Shown: positions 25,167-36,006, counted from the stretch's first letter. The stretch is DNA of 64,000 nt from Astrocystis sublimbata (GCA_022453515.1 JAJNNY010000023.1:124001-188000), one strand, 5' to 3'. Numbers and translations are program-made. The notes: generated from the sequence alone by a model not told the origin.

Positions 25167-26266
25167 TTAGACGCGGTCCAACTTTCGGCGCTCGTTTCGT
25201 GTCCGTCTCATGAGCTTCTTGTACTTTTGTTTCTTCATCTTGAGCTTCCGTTGGCGCTTGACGCTGATGGCGTACATGCGATTCGCCTGGCCGCGGATGT
25301 AAGGACGTCGGATCATGGGCCGGAGGGGGGATCGGGGAGAGCCGGCAACATCCTCGGTGCCGTCTTCGATTAGTTTCGGGGTGTGGGCCACGATGCGGGT
25401 GTTGCCACTCTCGTCGATCGTCTCCTCGAGCGTGAAGATGGCCTTGTATATGCGAGTCTGGGGCTCATGCTGCTCTTCCTCTGCCACTGCGCTCTCGGCT
25501 TGGGCCTCGGTGCTCGGCTGGGGCTGGGGTAGCGGGGGCGGGTGGAAGGGTAGGAATTGACCGGACATGTGGTCGACTTGCACGTAGAGGCTGGTCTCGG
25601 TGCCGTCGGCGTGTCTCAGGCTAATCTGCTGGGTGGGCTCGCCGTTGGTATCGTGGGAAACGGCGACGTCGTTTTCGTGCTGGGCCGCCATGCTCATGCC
25701 TTGCATGGGCTGCTCAAGTTGGTCGACGGTTCGGGCCAGCGTGGACACGACCTTGTTGTACTGGGCTGGTTTGGTGCGCGGAGCGAAGATCTGGGCAAAG
25801 GCATCGTCTGATATGGATTTGGGGAAGCTGTGCGTCACGGAAATGGGTCGGTGAAGCGAGAAGAAGGTGGCCGAGGCCAGCGCTAGATAGAAGCCGACAG
25901 GTCAGTATCGTGCTATGGGTTCGGGTCCAGGGAGAGCGTCATACCCTCCTGCGGCACATCTTGGGTGCTCGGCACGCTAGGCAGTTTCCCTATAGCACTC
26001 GATTCCTTGGTCTTGCGCTTCCGCTTCTCGCCGCCATGCTTGGAGGACTGCGCGGGGCTTGCGCTCACCTGGTCGGCGGAGAGGCCCTTCAGGGAGTCGT
26101 TGGGGCCGGAAGGCTTGGACGACGAATATCGTCTTCTCTGGGTGCATCTAGGATTGCTGTGGAGGGCGAGCGCGGCGGTTGCGCGAGGGGCCAGAGGTGT
26201 GCAGGCCGACAACAAAGGGCACTGAGGTGCGACCGTGGCGATACGCCGCACGGTTGAGGGGAGCAT
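25167..26266 (-). CDS. COX24: COX24 / mS38 mitochondrial small-subunit protein
   Basis: Two exons, 25945-26266 and 25167-25882, separated by a 62 bp intron, give 345 aa. The N-terminus (MLPSTVRRIATVAP, then QRRRYSS) is Arg/Ser-rich and lacks acids, as in a mitochondrial presequence. The last ~45 residues form the Lys/Arg-dense C-terminal domain of the COX24/AURKAIP1 (DUF1713) family, with YAISVKRQRKLKMKKQKYKK as its core. In yeast this protein is a mitoribosome component needed for processing or translation of COX1 mRNA. The middle is poorly conserved and Pro/Gln/Glu-rich. I chose the ATG at 26264-26266 because the frame upstream offers no earlier ATG. It is convergent with the agmatinase gene; no functional link is implied. 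Confidence 0.85.
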
Positions 26267-27507
26267 GGTCCCTCGGAGGTGTGCCACTCTCGGCTATGAA
26301 GCGGATGTTGTAGAGCGAGCAAGAGGGATCGCTGCCGAGGAAGACGATGTGGACGAGGATCGGCGACGCCGCTTGTGAGTCGTGGGCCGTGAGTCGTGGT
26401 CGGTGGTAGGAGTTGGAGATGATGGCAATGGATCGGTCAGTTTGAGGGTTGAGCCTCTGAAAAGCCTCCCGACGTCCAGTGAGATAACGGACCTGTTTGG
26501 CGTGCAAGGGTCCCGCTCAAGGGTACCTATCTAGGCATGTACCTAAATAGGTACCTAGGCCAGACGGGCACGGCTAACGGCAAGGTTAACGGAAAATGGT
26601 TAACGGAGTATCGATCATCCTGCCGCCAGCAGGTGGGCCTACCTAGATAGGTACCTACCTAAGGTACCTAGATAGGTACCTACCTAAGGTACCTCCTAAC
26701 GTAGGCTGGCTTGACTGGTAGGTACCCCTACGTAGGTACACACCTAGAGCTTCATGTACTATGGTCCATGCCCAGTAAAAGAACCACCCCCCAAGTACTG
26801 ATTCTATGGGGCTTTTTGAGCTATGCCTATGTCGCTTTAGCTTCTTGGTATCTACAAGCAAAAGATAAAGGCACTTGTGAAAATACACCCCTGTGAAGCC
26901 CCTGCTAGCTAGATTTGCTTAGCGCGAGACCTCTCCACTGGCGATCTAGTAGGGGGGTACCAGAGTAGTCAGGTACGATAGCAATATCCAAAGGTCACCT
27001 GCAATCAGTTTACATCCGCCTCAGGCCCATTTAGCTCAGTGCGAGGGATAGATAGCAAATGTACCTCCAAAGTAAGTTTTACAAAATGCCAAGAACTCAG
27101 GACTTCACCTGAGCAGTGCCACTTCCAGCCTGAACTTGGCCGGGGTCTGGCCTGAGCAAGACCCGCTTTTGCACAAGCCTAATACATAAAATTCTGCAAC
27201 GGTCAATAACGTTTCTCCGTATACATACGACAAAAATCAGAGGCGACCGTTTTACTAAAAACGGACATTCTACGTATTATGCGTGAATAAAGTGCTTCGT
27301 TTTATTTGCGATATAAAACGCAAATATTCCTATTTATTGAAGCCTAAGTATCCTACTGAGAATGTGATACCTGTTGTGTTAAAAGATCATAGTAGTGTAA
27401 TTGTTTCGGCTTCTGTCTTTGTTCTTTGTTGAAGGTGTTATTGATGGGGTGACTCCCTAGTGAGGTGACTGACTTCCTAGGAAGTCAGTCCCATTAATTT
27501 GGCTTAG
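26267..27507. other. Palindrome-rich intergenic DNA at the left border of the accessory island
   Basis: The proximal part is the promoter of COX24. Bases 26521-26760 are packed with TACCTAGGTA/GTAGGTACC palindromes, including an exact 25-bp tandem at 26641-26690. From about 26900 the DNA turns AT-richer with repetitive-looking text and no supportable gene. A small hairpin lies at 27466-27489 (TGACTTCCTAGGAAGTCA core). Confidence 0.5.
26641..26690. repeat. Tandem duplicated 25-mer of TACCTAGGTA palindromes
   Basis: Two exact head-to-tail copies of a 25-bp unit (26641-26665 and 26666-26690). Each unit is itself made of near-palindromic ACCTAGATAGGTACCTACCT text. It is the densest cluster of a short motif that recurs in many intergenic regions of this window. 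Confidence 0.9.
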
Positions 27508-27705
27508 TGGTCCAAGCTTCCAACTGCCATTTCAACCAAGGTCGACAAGCTGCGCGAGCTTATTAGGGATAGAATAGCGTTGCACCAGGTAAATCTTCTT
27601 AACCACTCTGCCCTACTGACTACTGATATGGGACTTTAGCTCGTCGTGGTCGTTGGAGATTAATGTTCGGGAAAAAGCTCTGTTCTTGAAAACCTCACTG
27701 GCCGG
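27508..27705 (+). pseudogene. Dynamin-family GTPase relic
   Basis: Two short exon remnants flank a still-recognisable 51 bp intron (27589-27639, GTAAAT...TTTAG). The first ends in KVDKLRELIRDRIALHQ and the second starts with LVVVGD, then a stop (TAA, 27661-27663), then CSGKSSVLENLTG. This is the G1/P-loop region of dynamin-like proteins (normally LVVVGDQSSGKSSVLE). The stop stands exactly where the conserved Gln should be, so CAA has become TAA, a CpA-to-TpA change typical of RIP. Downstream (to about 27800) the match is lost, so only the N-terminal GTPase edge survives. Dynamin-like GTPases remodel membranes; this copy cannot be functional. The family assignment rests on the P-loop block and the DKLREL block in the right order and spacing. 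Confidence 0.75.
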
Positions 27706-28039
27706 TGCGAGAATGTCGAGGCTATTACTATATCAAGAACCTATATGCTTCTTATTTCTGGACTATTACCGTTGACCAAATCTCTGGCCCTGCTAGTTAA
27801 ACTCCTTCCCCTCTAGCCGTGCTTAACCCGGACGCTCCACTTAATTAGCAGAATCTATTTAAAGAGTTTTATCGTAAATTCACCGGGCTCGACTCCGAAA
27901 TAGTATCTCTTTGGCCACTTCATACTTCCTTTGGCTTTTAAGGACTAAGGCGAGGTTGTTTATGCTGGTGAGTGTGGAGGGATGCTCTTTACCCAACACC
28001 TTCTCACTTAGCCCTAATACCTGCCGGTGCATCTCTGTG
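27706..28039. other. Decayed sequence downstream of the dynamin relic
   Basis: About 330 bp rich in TAA/TAG triplets in all frames. I cannot match it to later parts of dynamin; it probably includes the degraded continuation of that gene or an unrelated repeat. Confidence 0.35.
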
Positions 28040-28170
28040 ACAAGGGCTTGATTCAAGGGCTTGGAATTTAGGCTTCAATTCAGCTAATAATTCTCTAGGG
28101 CTCTAAAGGGTCCATGATTCCATCTCCTTTCTCTGTCCCTTTGGAAAGAACCCTCCTATTTATGCTTATT
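28040..28170 (+). repeat. Left terminal inverted repeat
   Basis: Begins ACAAGGGCTTG and contains the conserved core at 28084-28115. Pairs with 28935-29073. Small indels and point changes separate the two arms, indicating age. Confidence 0.7.
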
Positions 28171-28934
28171 CGAAGGGTCCCTCGTAGGTCCCTTTGTAAA
28201 CCCCTTCGGAGTGATTCGGAAGGTTCTGGAGATTTCCTGCACGTTGGATGCAAGTGAAGATCTCATGACCTCTCGTACCAGGCTTCCTAGCCACTCGTTC
28301 TTATCCTTCGGCGCTTAGCCCCTCCAGTATGTTCTTGTTAGGTATATGTGAAGTGACCCGTGTGACAAACGGGCTTGTTGTTCACGAGAGCGGGATTGAT
28401 GACGAATCCGGCCTGTTCCTTCATATAGTTTCTCTTTCGTGGCCCTCTTTTAGGCTTCGCATTTCTGGAGCGCATGACGAGATGAGGCATGTTTTGCGGT
28501 ATTCAAGCATGAACTTTTGTAGAGGTGAAAGGAATAATGAAGAACAATGCATATCATACGGAGAAAAGAATGTAGGATGACGATTATATACTGGCTGGCC
28601 AACCTGTTGGTCTTCTATAAATAGGATACTCTTATTGGCCGATGAAACGGATGGCGCTTACATATTATTTCCCCAAGGCTTTATTCACTTTTTCCTACCT
28701 TGTTTGCTTCCTTTTTGATAGGTAAAGCTTGATTACAAGTCATAAGATAGGGGGATCAGTGTCACACGGGGCCTGTACGCCCTCACCAATAGGAAGCACA
28801 CGCGCCTAATAGATTAGACGATTGGCTACGAAGACTGGTTCGTAGTAGTCATGAGGCCTCACGTATGTAGGCAGGAACCAATATATATATTGGGCCTCGA
28901 CGAGGACTCCGATATGACCCGAGAAGGCTCCCAG

Positions 28935-29073
28935 AATGAGTATAAATAGAAGGGATTCCTCCCATAGATTGCCCAGAAGATTTGGGAAGACATGGACCCT
29001 TTAGAGCCCTAGAGAATTATTAGCGGAATTGAAGCTATTCGCACTTCCAAGCCCTAGTAAAACTAGCCCTTGT
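28935..29073 (-). repeat. Right terminal inverted repeat
   Basis: Inverted partner of 28040-28170, ending AGCCCTTGT at 29065-29073. It retains CATGGACCCTTTAGAGCCCT at 28991-29010, the exact complement of the left core. Confidence 0.7.
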
Positions 29074-29225
29074 TATAATCAGACTGTATTTTAAATATGT
29101 CAATTACAGGCGAGAGCTAAATAGCAACAACAACAAAAAGAGAACAAATCTAACTATCTATACTGTTATCCCCTCTCATGGTACACAGAGATAAGAGTAA
29201 AAGGAAAGAGCCACAACAGCTCTTC

Positions 29226-30166
29226 CTAGCTCTTCTTAAGTAAGAACTCGTGAGCTAGTAACTTCTTCATGTCCGGCATTGATGTTATTGTAGTAAACAT
29301 ATCAATGGCCTCATACGACCAGTGTTCCGGGCGTGACAGCCCGATCGCCGTGGTCTCAGCCCTCTGCTTATCCATCAACTTCATCGCCATCATACTAAAT
29401 GACTTCGAGAGCGCCTTCGTGTCGCCTGACCGCCTGCAGTTCTCGATATCACAGATCTTGACCTCGCCGGCAAAGTTCACGAGAACGTTCGCACACGAAA
29501 GTTGCTCATGGACCAGACCACAGCCCAGGAGGAATTCGAGACCCGTGAGGACCTGATCGTTGATCGTTCGTAGGCTCGGGGTAGAACTCGTGTATAAACC
29601 GGAATGCTCATCTGATACAAGATGGAACTAAGCTGCGGCTCGGTTGGGTAGATAGGTGCCCGGCAGAGGTGCAGAAGAGACGTGGGCAAGAACTCCAAGA
29701 TGAGGTAGTAGCTCGCGTCAGAGCCTGCGTAGATCTCGATGTTCTTGACCATGTTGGTGTGGCAGAGTTGGCAGATGTTCTAGATGTGCTCCTCGACATC
29801 ACGTCCGGCAACAGTACGAATCATAAAAGTCTGGCACAAGGCATCGCGAGAAGTGACGACCCCGAACGAGTAGCCTTGCTTAACGCGATAGCGCTTTTTA
29901 TAATACGTCCAAGGCGAGCCGGTAAGAACTAGTACAAGAGAGGCCTTAATGCTGTCGTTAGTCTTTTTAACGGGGAATCGGCTGGAGGTCGAAGATTCAA
30001 TGGAGTCAGAGCTTTTGCCCGTCTCGTGGCTAATCACACGTTGGCGCCTCAACGTTCGACTCGTCTTGGGATCAGATAGCGCCGCCGGCTTCGGGCCACC
30101 CAGCTCCAGCTCCCCATCCGACAAAGCATCGTCAAGAAAATGAATACGCCGGTTAGTCGTCGACAT
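29226..30166 (-). pseudogene. Protein-kinase-like gene with premature stop (pseudokinase family)
   Basis: The frame starts at 30166 (MSTTNRRIHFLDD), runs through a Ser-rich N-terminus into a kinase N-lobe (YSFGVV...FMIRTV) and meets TAG at 29780-29782. It then continues in the same frame with kinase C-lobe-like sequence: NMVKNIEIYAG, YYLILEFLPTSL, then after a 47 bp intron (29553-29599) GLVHEQLSCANVLVNFAGEV and KICDIENC. The position of the stop suits a lost Gln (CAG to TAG). No GT-AG intron that removes it also preserves the N-lobe. The catalytic Asp of HRD is replaced by Gln (HEQ) and DFG by DIE, so even the intact ancestor was probably a non-catalytic kinase fold, as in a known fungal accessory family. 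Neighbours are other broken accessory genes. Confidence 0.65.
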
Positions 30167-30414
30167 TTTCACATTGAGATGACAGAAAGTCAAGCTCCTA
30201 AGCTTCGCCTGAAGCGCCCGTCGCTACAGTAGATCTTCTTAAAAGGAACACAGGGACATGGCGACAAGAATAGAAACAGGCCGTTTCCGGCCTCTGTCGA
30301 GTTCAAGGTCTCTGAGACAATCCACGCTCGACGTACATGATGAACGGGTAAGAACATGTGATACAGCTGCAGACATACAGACTTGTATGAAGCTTATGAG
30401 CTTTAGGATACGTA

Positions 30415-31130
30415 ATGGCGTACTTCAACCAAGAGGCCCGGTCACAGCAGCTTAATGCCGAAATATCGTCCAAATACCAGGGAACTGCCCGAATCTACTT
30501 GGATAGTCTTTTCTTCGATCCAGAGAGAGACTCAGGCAAGAAAAAGACCAATCGCCTTATTAAAATATTTAAACGAGAAGGATACGACCGCTTAAACGCA
30601 GGCCATGCCATCCCGGGAACTATCATAGCCGATTGGCTTTCGGCGTCACTACAGCAGGCATTCTTAAGTACGGCAGACCTACGCAGTCCCGAGCCGCCAC
30701 TCCTAAGTCTTCCCACCGGAGTGTACATTCACTACATTCATGGGAAGCATCGCATCGAAGCGCTTCGACAGTCGAAAGGCTTGTCGCCGTAGTGGACTGT
30801 TAAACTATATATTAGTATATCGCCCCGACCCCCGATCAAGAGCTGTGCTGATATTCATTTGAGATTTGTCCCCCGAGGCCGCCCGGTGGCTCGCTAAAGA
30901 CTTCGCCAACGAAGGTCGCTACTCAGATGGACATATAGTCGTCAAGATATACAGCTATCCATCTAAATCGATCGACGCCAACCGGTGGTGGACGAGGCCG
31001 AGTAAGAGCAAACCGGCGATATTGAATGCCAGCGATGTTCGATTATCCAGGCTATCGAGGAGGTGCAACGCGAAAATACCGGGCAGGAGTGGTTTCTGTT
31101 TACTAAAGAGGGCCTCGGCATTAATTTAGA
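30415..31130 (+). pseudogene. DUF3723-type gene, inactivated
   Basis: The frame from 30415 carries the DUF3723 hallmarks of a family frequent in accessory fungal DNA: ARIYLDSLFFD near residue 25, LIKIFKREG, LNAGHAIPGTI and the HGKHRIEAL motif near residue 112. The frame then meets TAG at 30790-30792 exactly where the conserved WWTV tryptophan is expected (P, stop, WTVKLYI), so TGG became TAG, a RIP-type change. A plausible intron follows, and the family sequence resumes at about 30866 with LSPEAARW, ANEGRYSDGHIVVKI and NRWWTRPSKSK. It is lost by 31130. Function of the family is unknown. Another frame over 31020-31209 is open but unrecognised. Its start lies 248 bp from that of the pseudokinase, in divergent orientation. 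Confidence 0.65.
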
Positions 31131-33146
31131 TTCCTGTCCTACATACGAGGACGATATCGTGTGCCTGAACACGGATGGAAACGGCTTTCCAGCAGGGGTT
31201 GTCTTATAGTTCCACGTAATAGATCGAAAGCTCATGTAGTCGATGAATAGAATTGGTTAAAAACTACGAACATGATGCGGATGAGCGATAGTTGGAAGCT
31301 TCATCTTGGTAAGCTAGCTGCATGGCTAAAATGGCAGTCTCCCTTTTCATTCCTTTAGGATGCCCATCAATACCACATGTCCATCTGTCATATGCCGTTC
31401 ACATACAACCCTTGCAGACGGCGCTGCTCATGTCATGGTCGCGACTGGCAGCACGCCAGGCCGTGATGAAAGGCACGAGAGTGTTGGCAATCCTTGCTCG
31501 GCGCGTAGCACACAGCTCTTGATCAGCACCTTATGTGTCCTTGCTGCATGATCTCGTCCACCACTACATACGGCCAGAGTTTTCAGCATCGATACAGGTT
31601 GGAGAAACCCAACGGGCCTGCTCATGGTTGATCTTGCGGTATTCGGGCCATGAAGCAGCGAGGACCTCCTGCTGCGCTTCCACGGCAAGCAAGACTGTAC
31701 CAAGACAGCCGGGGTTAGACAGGGACACGGCTGTGTTGGCACATCGCTCGAGCTGGCGTAGGGTCTCGTCGGCTGGTCGGCACATGGCTGTTGCCGCAAC
31801 GTGCACAGGTGGCGACGATGCTGACTTTGTAGGCTGCAGGGCTCCAGAATGGAACCTGGCTCTTCGCGCTGCTCATGATGTTGTCTCTGAGGCTCTGTGT
31901 CGTACAGGAGTGGATGCGGTTGTTGGACAGGAGGTAGGGTGGAGGATGTCGATGTAGTGAAGAAGAAGGCTGGCGGGGCGATAACCACACTAGTAGTTAT
32001 GCGGGGGTGCGAACCGCGATCAACTCGTCCAAGCCGCAAACTGAGACCTTGCAATGCGTTCTTCCCCTTTTACTTATCTCCCATCAAAGGGAATAAAACC
32101 GACTTCTTGCTGGCATCCTTGACAATTGCAAACGCCCATACGTTCTGGCGCGTATACGGTGCGAGGCTGCGGTCTCGGCGGCCGCGATGTCATAGCCCAC
32201 ATACGCGTTCACCCTTGCTAACAGGCATCTCATCTCGGTGGTGGACTGCGCAGTCGCGACGCGTCTTTCCCTGGCCCAAGTCGTCAACATCAACCAAGGC
32301 GCGTTCTTGCAGTTAGTACCGTGTGAGGGAAGAGTGTATCCAAATCTCCCCAATGCTTGCACAGACGTTCGAGATCTTGACGCAAGCTTAAGTATCCTGG
32401 ACGTGTCCTTGTCTGATCTACTACATCCAGGTCAGCCAGGACAGTTATCTCAACAACAAATACCGTACTTTCCAAACATAGGCTTAGTGCCAGAACCTGC
32501 TACTATACCGATCTTGCCCTCTCCCTGAAAAGGGATCGCCGAAGACTACTGTGCGGTGCACGTCCTAATGCAGGCCACCTCGCTACGCTTCCCGAGTTAC
32601 CTCCTATTCTCGCATCCAGCCTCGATCTTCGTATTACTTCGGGCTGACCGACGACTACTTCCCCTGTCTACTACGATGGAACTATGAAATGCCTTACCCC
32701 GCGTAGCCTGCTTCGGCCTTCTTGTATGCCGCCTGACCGCTCCTCAACCCACCAATGGAATGATGTTCTCCAAATATGCCTACAGCTGCGCCCGGGCAAG
32801 ATGGTGGTCTGCCTCTCTCGCCGAGTGGTCGCAGAGCTTGAGGGTCGTCCATGCATGGTGAACTAGGAGGCTCTATATCCAATCAACCCAGAAACGGCAG
32901 TCTCTTTGCAATTGTGGCGGCGGCTATGAACCCCAGCTTGCCGTTCAGCCCATGAGGCAGACCGCTGAGATTACGATGCGCCTTGATTTCTTTTCCCTTT
33001 CCATTTCTCTCGTTGTTGTAATCTAGCATCATAAATCTCCAGATTTTCTCGCTCATATCCATTAGGCACACGAGACTTCGAGCCAATGGAAAGTACCTCC
33101 CTGTCGAACCAACCATCCAGAAACGATCTCATTTAGCGAACCTAAG
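31131..33146. other. Intergenic, unrecognised open frames, NLR promoter
   Basis: Several overlapping frames at 31428-32054 (both strands) and 32228-32528 (plus) have partly protein-like text, for example minus-strand TLRQLERCANTAVSLSNPG. I cannot assemble them into a gene or recognise a family, so relics are likelier than genes. The last ~300 bp form the upstream region of the NLR gene. Confidence 0.35.
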
Positions 33147-36006
33147 ATGGCCAGCCAGTCTCGAACACATAATGACTATACCGTGGGATGGGTCTGCGCG
33201 CTACCGAAGGAGCAGACAGCGGCTATCGCTATGCTGAATGAAAAGCATCCCAAGCTGCCTAAACCGCCGAACGACGACAATACGTACATTCTAGGATCCA
33301 TCAGTGATCACAACATCGTTATAACCTGCCTCCCTGCGGGTAAGATCGGCCTTGTCTCGGCTGCAACAGTAGCCACCCACATGACTCATGCCTTTCCGTC
33401 TATCAAATTCGGCTTGATGGTCGGCATTGGCGGCGGCATCCCCCCTCAAGTCAGGCTTGGCGATGTCGTCGTCGGCATCCCGACAGGTCAATATCCCGGC
33501 GTCGTGCAGTGGGATCTAGGCAAAGAAGAGAAGGGGGGCGAGTTTACTCGGACGGGCTCGCTGAACAATCCCCCTCGCGCACTTTTGGGTGCCGTATCCG
33601 AGCTTCGGGCGGAACATGACTTGCAAGATTCAAAGATACCGTCCTATCTAAACAGCATGGCGTTGCAATATCCCAAGTCAGCATCCAAATACCTACGATC
33701 AGAAAAGCTTCAAGATGTGCTCTTCAAGGCCACCTACGACCATAACGAAGCCACACCACACTCGACCGATGCACATGCCCCAGACGAGGAAGACGAGGAG
33801 GAGGAGGAAGAAGACAGTTGTCGGTATTGCGACAAGACTCAGACAACTCGGAGAAAGCCCCGAGACATGCGTATACACTACGGCCTTATTGCATCCGGTA
33901 ACAAGGTTATCAAGAACGCTGCTTTCCGAAACAACCTTCGCCGAGATCTTGGGAAAGACGTGCTCTGTATCGAAATGGAAGCAGCTGGACTGATGGAAAA
34001 CTTCCCATGTCTTGTTCTACGAGGGATCTGTGATTATGCAGACTCGCATAAGAACAAGGCCTGGCAGGAGCATGCAGCTGCCATAGCCGCAGCATATGCC
34101 AAGGAACTCCTCGAATACGTCCAGCCAAGTGATGTCAGCAATGAAAAGACAGTCAAGGATATACTTAATAGCAGTTAGTTATTCATAAACCTAATTCATT
34201 CAATGTATACATTGTTCTAATAAGTCTTCTAGTCTCCAGTACCATGTCTAACATAAAAAAAGATACAACATACACAAGACGCTATCTGAATAAGAAAGAA
34301 GATATCGAAATCCTTGATTGGCTCATACCAACTGACTACGGATCACAACAAACGGACTATCTTAAGAGACGACAACCAGGGACGGGCCAATGGCTACTTG
34401 ACTCGAAAGAATACCAGAGCTGGATCAAAGAGCCAAACAGAACGCTGTTCTGTCCTGGTATCCCCGGAGCTGGAAAGACGATCCTAACGTCTATCGTTGT
34501 CGAAAATCTAGAGAACAAATTCTGCAACGAGGATACTACTACAGTAGCTTATATCTACTGCAATTACAAGCGTCAAGACGAACAGACTCCTGAGAGCTTG
34601 TTGTCCAGTTTGCTCAAACAGCTGGCTCACAGCCAGCCCTCTTTGCCACATCATCTCAAAGACCTTTACGATCGACATCAAGCAAGACGAACCCGGCCGA
34701 ACTTAGACGAGGTATTCAAAGCACTCGAATCAGTGCTGCTGCTAAGCTCTAGAGTCTTTATTATTATTGATGCTCTTGATGAGTGTCAAGCTTTGGACGG
34801 CTGCAGTACGAAGTTCCTGTCGGCAATTTTCGACCTCCAGACAAAAACCCGACTGAATATTTTCGCAACTTCAAGAAATGTGCCAGGTATTAACAAGCGA
34901 TTCGAAAAAGCTTTGTCGATTGAGGTTCGTGCATTTGAGGAAGATATTCGCAGATATTTGCTGGGGAACTTGGCTGAGCTTCCGGCGTTCGTTGCCACTC
35001 AACAAGATCTTCAGAATGAAATCATACTAGGCATAACAAAGACCGTCGATGGAATGTATGTATGCTTATTATTCCTATAGACTATGCTGATTCCTCTAGG
35101 TTTTTGCTTGCGCAACTCCATTTTGCTTCATTAAAGGGCAAAGATACACCAAAAGCTATACGAACAGCAGTGCAAAAGCTAGCGACCGGGTCAAATGCTT
35201 ACGATACTGCTTACGCGGCTGCCATGGAGCGAATACAAGGACAGCTTCAAGAGCAGGCAGAGCGTGCAAAGCAAGTATTATCGTGGATAACGTGCGCAAA
35301 ACGGCCACTAACGAAACGGGAACTCCAACATGCGTTAGCCGTCGAAGTGAATAAGCCACAACTCGACGAAGATAACCTTCCGCAAATACAAGATGTCGTC
35401 TCTGTCTGTGCTGGACTGGTGACAGTCGATGAAGAAAGCAGCATTGTCCGATTAGTTCATTACACAACACAAGACTTCTTTCTACGAACCCAGAGCAGAT
35501 GGTTTCCAGTAGCGCAGCTTTCTATTACGGAGATATGTACCACATACCTTTCTTACGAGGACTTTGCGAGCGGCTACTCTGAAACAGACGACAATTTTGA
35601 AACACGGCTGAGATTATATCCCTTCTATGATTACGCCGCTCGCTATTGGGCACATCATAACCGTCACGTATCGGCATGTCAGAACGTTGTTTCTTTTCTT
35701 CAAATGCCAGACCAGGTCGAAGCATCAAGTCAAGCCCTTATGGTTCGCGATGGATTCAAGTACAAAAGTTATAGCCAGGGGACCCCAAAGCACATTACTG
35801 GGTTGCACCTCGCCGCATACTTCGGTCTGAACGATATCATTACAGCCATACTCACAAGCTATGAGGCGGATGCACGGGATAGTGACGGCCGGACGCCGCT
35901 GTCATGGGCGGCAGGGAACGGGCACGAGGCCGTCGTCGAGCGGCTACTAGCCACCGAAAGAGTCGAGCCCGACGCGAAAGATAGGTACGGCTGGACACCG
36001 CTGTAG
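33147..36006 (+). CDS. NLR-like STAND protein: nucleoside-phosphorylase domain, NACHT, ankyrin repeats (truncated by stop)
   Basis: Three exons, 33147-34173, 34233-35055 and 35100-36006, join in frame (introns 59 and 44 bp) for 918 aa. Residues 1-342 are a PNP/UDP-phosphorylase-like sensor or effector domain (WVCALPKEQTAA, VGIGGGIP, CIEMEAAGLMENFPC, RGICDYADSHKN), with an acidic loop (EEDEEEEEED) inserted. The NACHT NTPase follows, with Walker A PGIPGAGKT near residue 420 and Walker B FIIIDALDEC near 515, then a winged-helix-like region. Ankyrin repeats begin near residue 848. A TAG at 36004-36006 stops translation in the second of three 102-bp ankyrin units; the same frame continues to a TAA at 36310-36312. 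Without splicing of intron 1 the sensor and NACHT parts would be separate frames. Such proteins are fungal analogues of innate-immune receptors and often control non-self recognition or cell death; that role is inferred. Confidence 0.85.

Larger units (their letters stand above)
28040..29073. mobile_element. ~1.03 kb element with long terminal inverted repeats
   Basis: The left end (28040 to about 28170) is inverted at the right end (about 28935-29073). The outermost bases read ACAAGGGCT on the left and the reverse complement on the right. The best block, TAATAATTCTCTAGGGCTCTAAAGGGTCCATG-like, is nearly identical at 28084-28115 and, inverted, at 28991-29022. Similarity continues inward to the CTATTTAT.C.CATTC segment. 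The interior has no transposase; a weak frame at 28329-28580 is not recognised. I see no unambiguous target-site duplication. This is best read as a non-autonomous DNA transposon or a RIP-degraded copy. The terminal repeats are too long for most small MITEs but fit a deletion derivative. Confidence 0.7.

Noticed and set aside
28329..28580. Frame inside the inverted-repeat element as a transposase
   Set aside because: Only 83 codons and no transposase motif.
29780..29860. 81 bp GT-AG intron that would remove the pseudokinase stop
   Set aside because: It keeps the frame but deletes the kinase N-lobe strand containing FMIRTV, which is clearly coding.
32000..32025. tRNA-like GGTTCGCACC box on the minus strand
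   Set aside because: No matching acceptor stem, D-arm or A box could be folded around it.
31428..32054. 208-codon minus-strand frame with overlapping protein-like frames
   Set aside because: Coding-like text jumps between frames with no intron that joins them; no recognised domain.
34174..34232. Reading the PNP and NACHT parts as two separate genes
   Set aside because: A 59 bp intron with good GTTAGT donor and TTCTAG acceptor joins them in frame, and this domain order is a standard fungal NLR architecture.
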